A stretch of DNA of 64,000 bases from Endomychus coccineus (taxonomy: Eukaryota > Arthropoda > Insecta > Coleoptera > Endomychidae). The notes beneath the pieces are model-generated. The model worked only from the letters and a program-made list of their open reading frames with translations. It did no database searches and had not been told where the DNA came from. The position numbers and the translations under genes are program-made. Below are positions 62,131 to 64,000 of the stretch, in pieces. The number at the start of each line of letters is the position of its first letter. The stretch's first letter is position 1. The stretch is taken from assembly GCA_958510875.1 (NCBI GenBank), contig OY294068.1, positions 78,487,978 to 78,551,977 of the forward strand. Direction: 5' to 3'.

Positions 62131-64000
62131 GATATAGCCAGTAATGGACAGAGGGTAAATACCCATCGGGTAGGTGAATAAAAAATTGGTATTTACCAAC
62201 CCAAAACCTACTTGTTTTCGAAACCCGATAATAAATGCGAATAAAGGAAAATAAAATATGGATACTCATAGTCCAGCTTAGTTAGGCCATAATCTGGAGG
62301 TTATGTTTCAGCACAGTATAAACCAAACGGAATCACTTCAGCAGCCACCGAACTGTCCTTAAATCATTCAGTGATATTCACTCCACAAAAAAAACAGCCT
62401 TACCACATTGAGTTGAGAGCAGCTAAAATTGCTAACCTAGCGCACAATTGGAAATTAAAAAAAATGATTCCTGTCAAATCTGAAACATTCGTATACAATT
62501 TAAAAATCAGATTTCAAAAGTTTACATTTGGAAATTATTATGTATACCCTCTACTTCGACAGCTCAGAATTCAGAAGCTAAGAAGAATGAAAAGAAGAAG
62601 GTAGAATCTGACGCTGAACCTGAACATTCTGATGCAGACACAATTTCGGATTCATCAGAATCGGAATTCAGAAGAAGAATCTTCTAAATCTAAATTCTGA
62701 AGGAAATATTTGAAAATGTTCTCATTTTCGTTTGGTATACTATATTTTTACTAAAACAAATGTTTTATTTTAGTTCAGTTTCTTCTAGCTTCACAATTAC
62801 TCAAATAAGCACTTATATTTTTTGATAGAATGTGCAATATATGGTTTTCCTCTTATAGATATATGTTATATTATGTTTAATTATGAAAATATGACCATAA
62901 AACAAAAATTTAAAAATGCTCGCGAAAATACCCAGTCTAGCTAGATACCCTGGGTAAATACCCATTCGGTGGAGGTTTTTCTGTTGGAGTACGGGAGATG
63001 GGTCCGAAAGTATGATGGGGCTTCTGGTAAACCAAATGTTTGTGCTGGCTTGAGATTATAATGATTGCCCCTCGGCCCATTGAATTCTCGAATTAATCTT
63101 TCGCGCGTATCCTCGAAAACTGTTTCAAAACGTCGCAGTTTATTGCAAAAACTGGACCAAGCTCGTGATTTTCTGCTCATCATTCATACCATTTTCCATC
63201 CTATCTTTCTTTCTTTCTTGGTTGTAAAATTCTTCTTTCCTTCATCAGGTTCGCTTGAATATGAGTAATCACCAATTCTCGGGATTCCTTAATATTCCTC
63301 TTTGAGCTGGAGGTAAGTTCTATAAGAATTCAAGCAACTTCATTGGGTTGAGGACCAGCTGCTTTTCTATACATCTTCTAGCGACCGTTGTAACGGGACT
63401 CCTCGTTCTTGTAACAGCATCCGTATAACTTACTAATTGCTATGGCTGCCTTAACAACTATCGTCTACCAATTTCTCGGTTCTTCGAGTATCCGCGAAAA
63501 TAAAACTTGCTGAGGTCCCAAAAGGTTTTTGAACGTATTTGACGTATTTTCCAAATATTGTTTTATTTTGGGGACAAACATTATTATTATTAATTACTCC
63601 CATTGTTAATTTTAGAATCATTGGAATATAACATGTATGGTTCATTTACGTTAAGAATGATATGTCGTCATGGATCAAAGTCTGCCATTGTTGTCAGATT
63701 GAGCATCTGCTCAATGTTTTTCAATATAACTAACCATCTGATTCAATAAACTGTTTAAAAACAAAATTCTGAGTTCTTTATTATATCAAATAATGTTCAA
63801 TATTATTGTTTATTTCAAAATTGCAATATAATGAATGTATAATGCAAAAACTTAACGTTCTATGTTGTCAAAACACAGAAAAGTTGACAATTAAAAGTTC
63901 CATAAAAGTAGGCTAATATAAAATTGAAATGTCATTAGAATTAATTAATAAAAACATCAATATAGCATCATAACAAATATTACAGTTATTCTTTTTTTTC
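62131..64000. other. No recognisable gene; two minor ORFs
   Basis: A minus ORF at 62941-63183 (RERLIREFNGPRGNHYNLKP) may be a retroelement gag/pol piece, being upstream of the protease block on the same strand. A plus ORF at 62371-62604 is Lys/Arg-rich with no family. 63451-63645 minus is unremarkable. The right edge (63700-64000) is AT-rich without features. Confidence 0.3.

Overview
This is a gene-poor, AT-rich animal nuclear window, most likely from an arthropod and probably an insect. The evidence is spliceosomal GT/AG introns, a nuclear-encoded mitochondrial transcription factor, Jockey/CR1-like LINEs, Penelope, Polinton/Maverick, THAP/P-type and hAT elements, MITEs and long microsatellites. 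The species cannot be named from sequence alone. Nothing bacterial is present and there is no CRISPR array.

Host genes. The best one is a six-exon minus-strand gene, 14028 down to 3224. It encodes a 404-residue TFB2M/mtTFB2-like protein of the rRNA adenine dimethyltransferase fold. All five introns agree in phase. Its introns hold a LINE fragment (4179-5410), a 0.9-kb foldback element (6842-7776), a Penelope-derived palindrome (7805-7935) and a 3.3-kb LINE (8226-11490). Weaker candidates are a TATA-box promoter with a first exon (19929-20138), a two-exon 69-residue ORF (57731-58121) and several isolated exon-like ORFs (18780-18905, 33742-34131, 58378-58561, 59047-59247, 61661-61925).

Mobile DNA, left to right: a ZMYM1-type hAT (1-1239); a tRNA-derived SINE (2215-2470); a 3.4-kb TIR element (14462-17905) holding the last two exons of an unknown gene, a solo LTR and a Penelope 3' end; three short MITEs (18100-20674); a MULE-like TIR element (20835-21913); a 10.9-kb Polinton (22340-33215); a Gypsy gag fragment; a Jockey-type LINE split by an 8.8-kb TIR element lying between two (TA)n tracts (35651-44470), itself full of LINE debris; a P-type THAP transposase pseudogene (46609-49644); a hAT deletion derivative (52080-53056); and a second LTR (55080-56700).

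The Polinton has 2.4-2.55-kb TIRs that carry genes, a 6-bp TSD, an integrase broken by an internal inversion, a frameshifted major capsid gene, and no visible polymerase, ATPase or protease.

The most unusual signal is a set of five tiny palindromes of 22-39 bp, each flanked by a perfect 8-bp direct repeat. They look like the fused tips of P-type terminal inverted repeats left after excision. Three of them lie about 70-150 bp upstream of candidate start codons.
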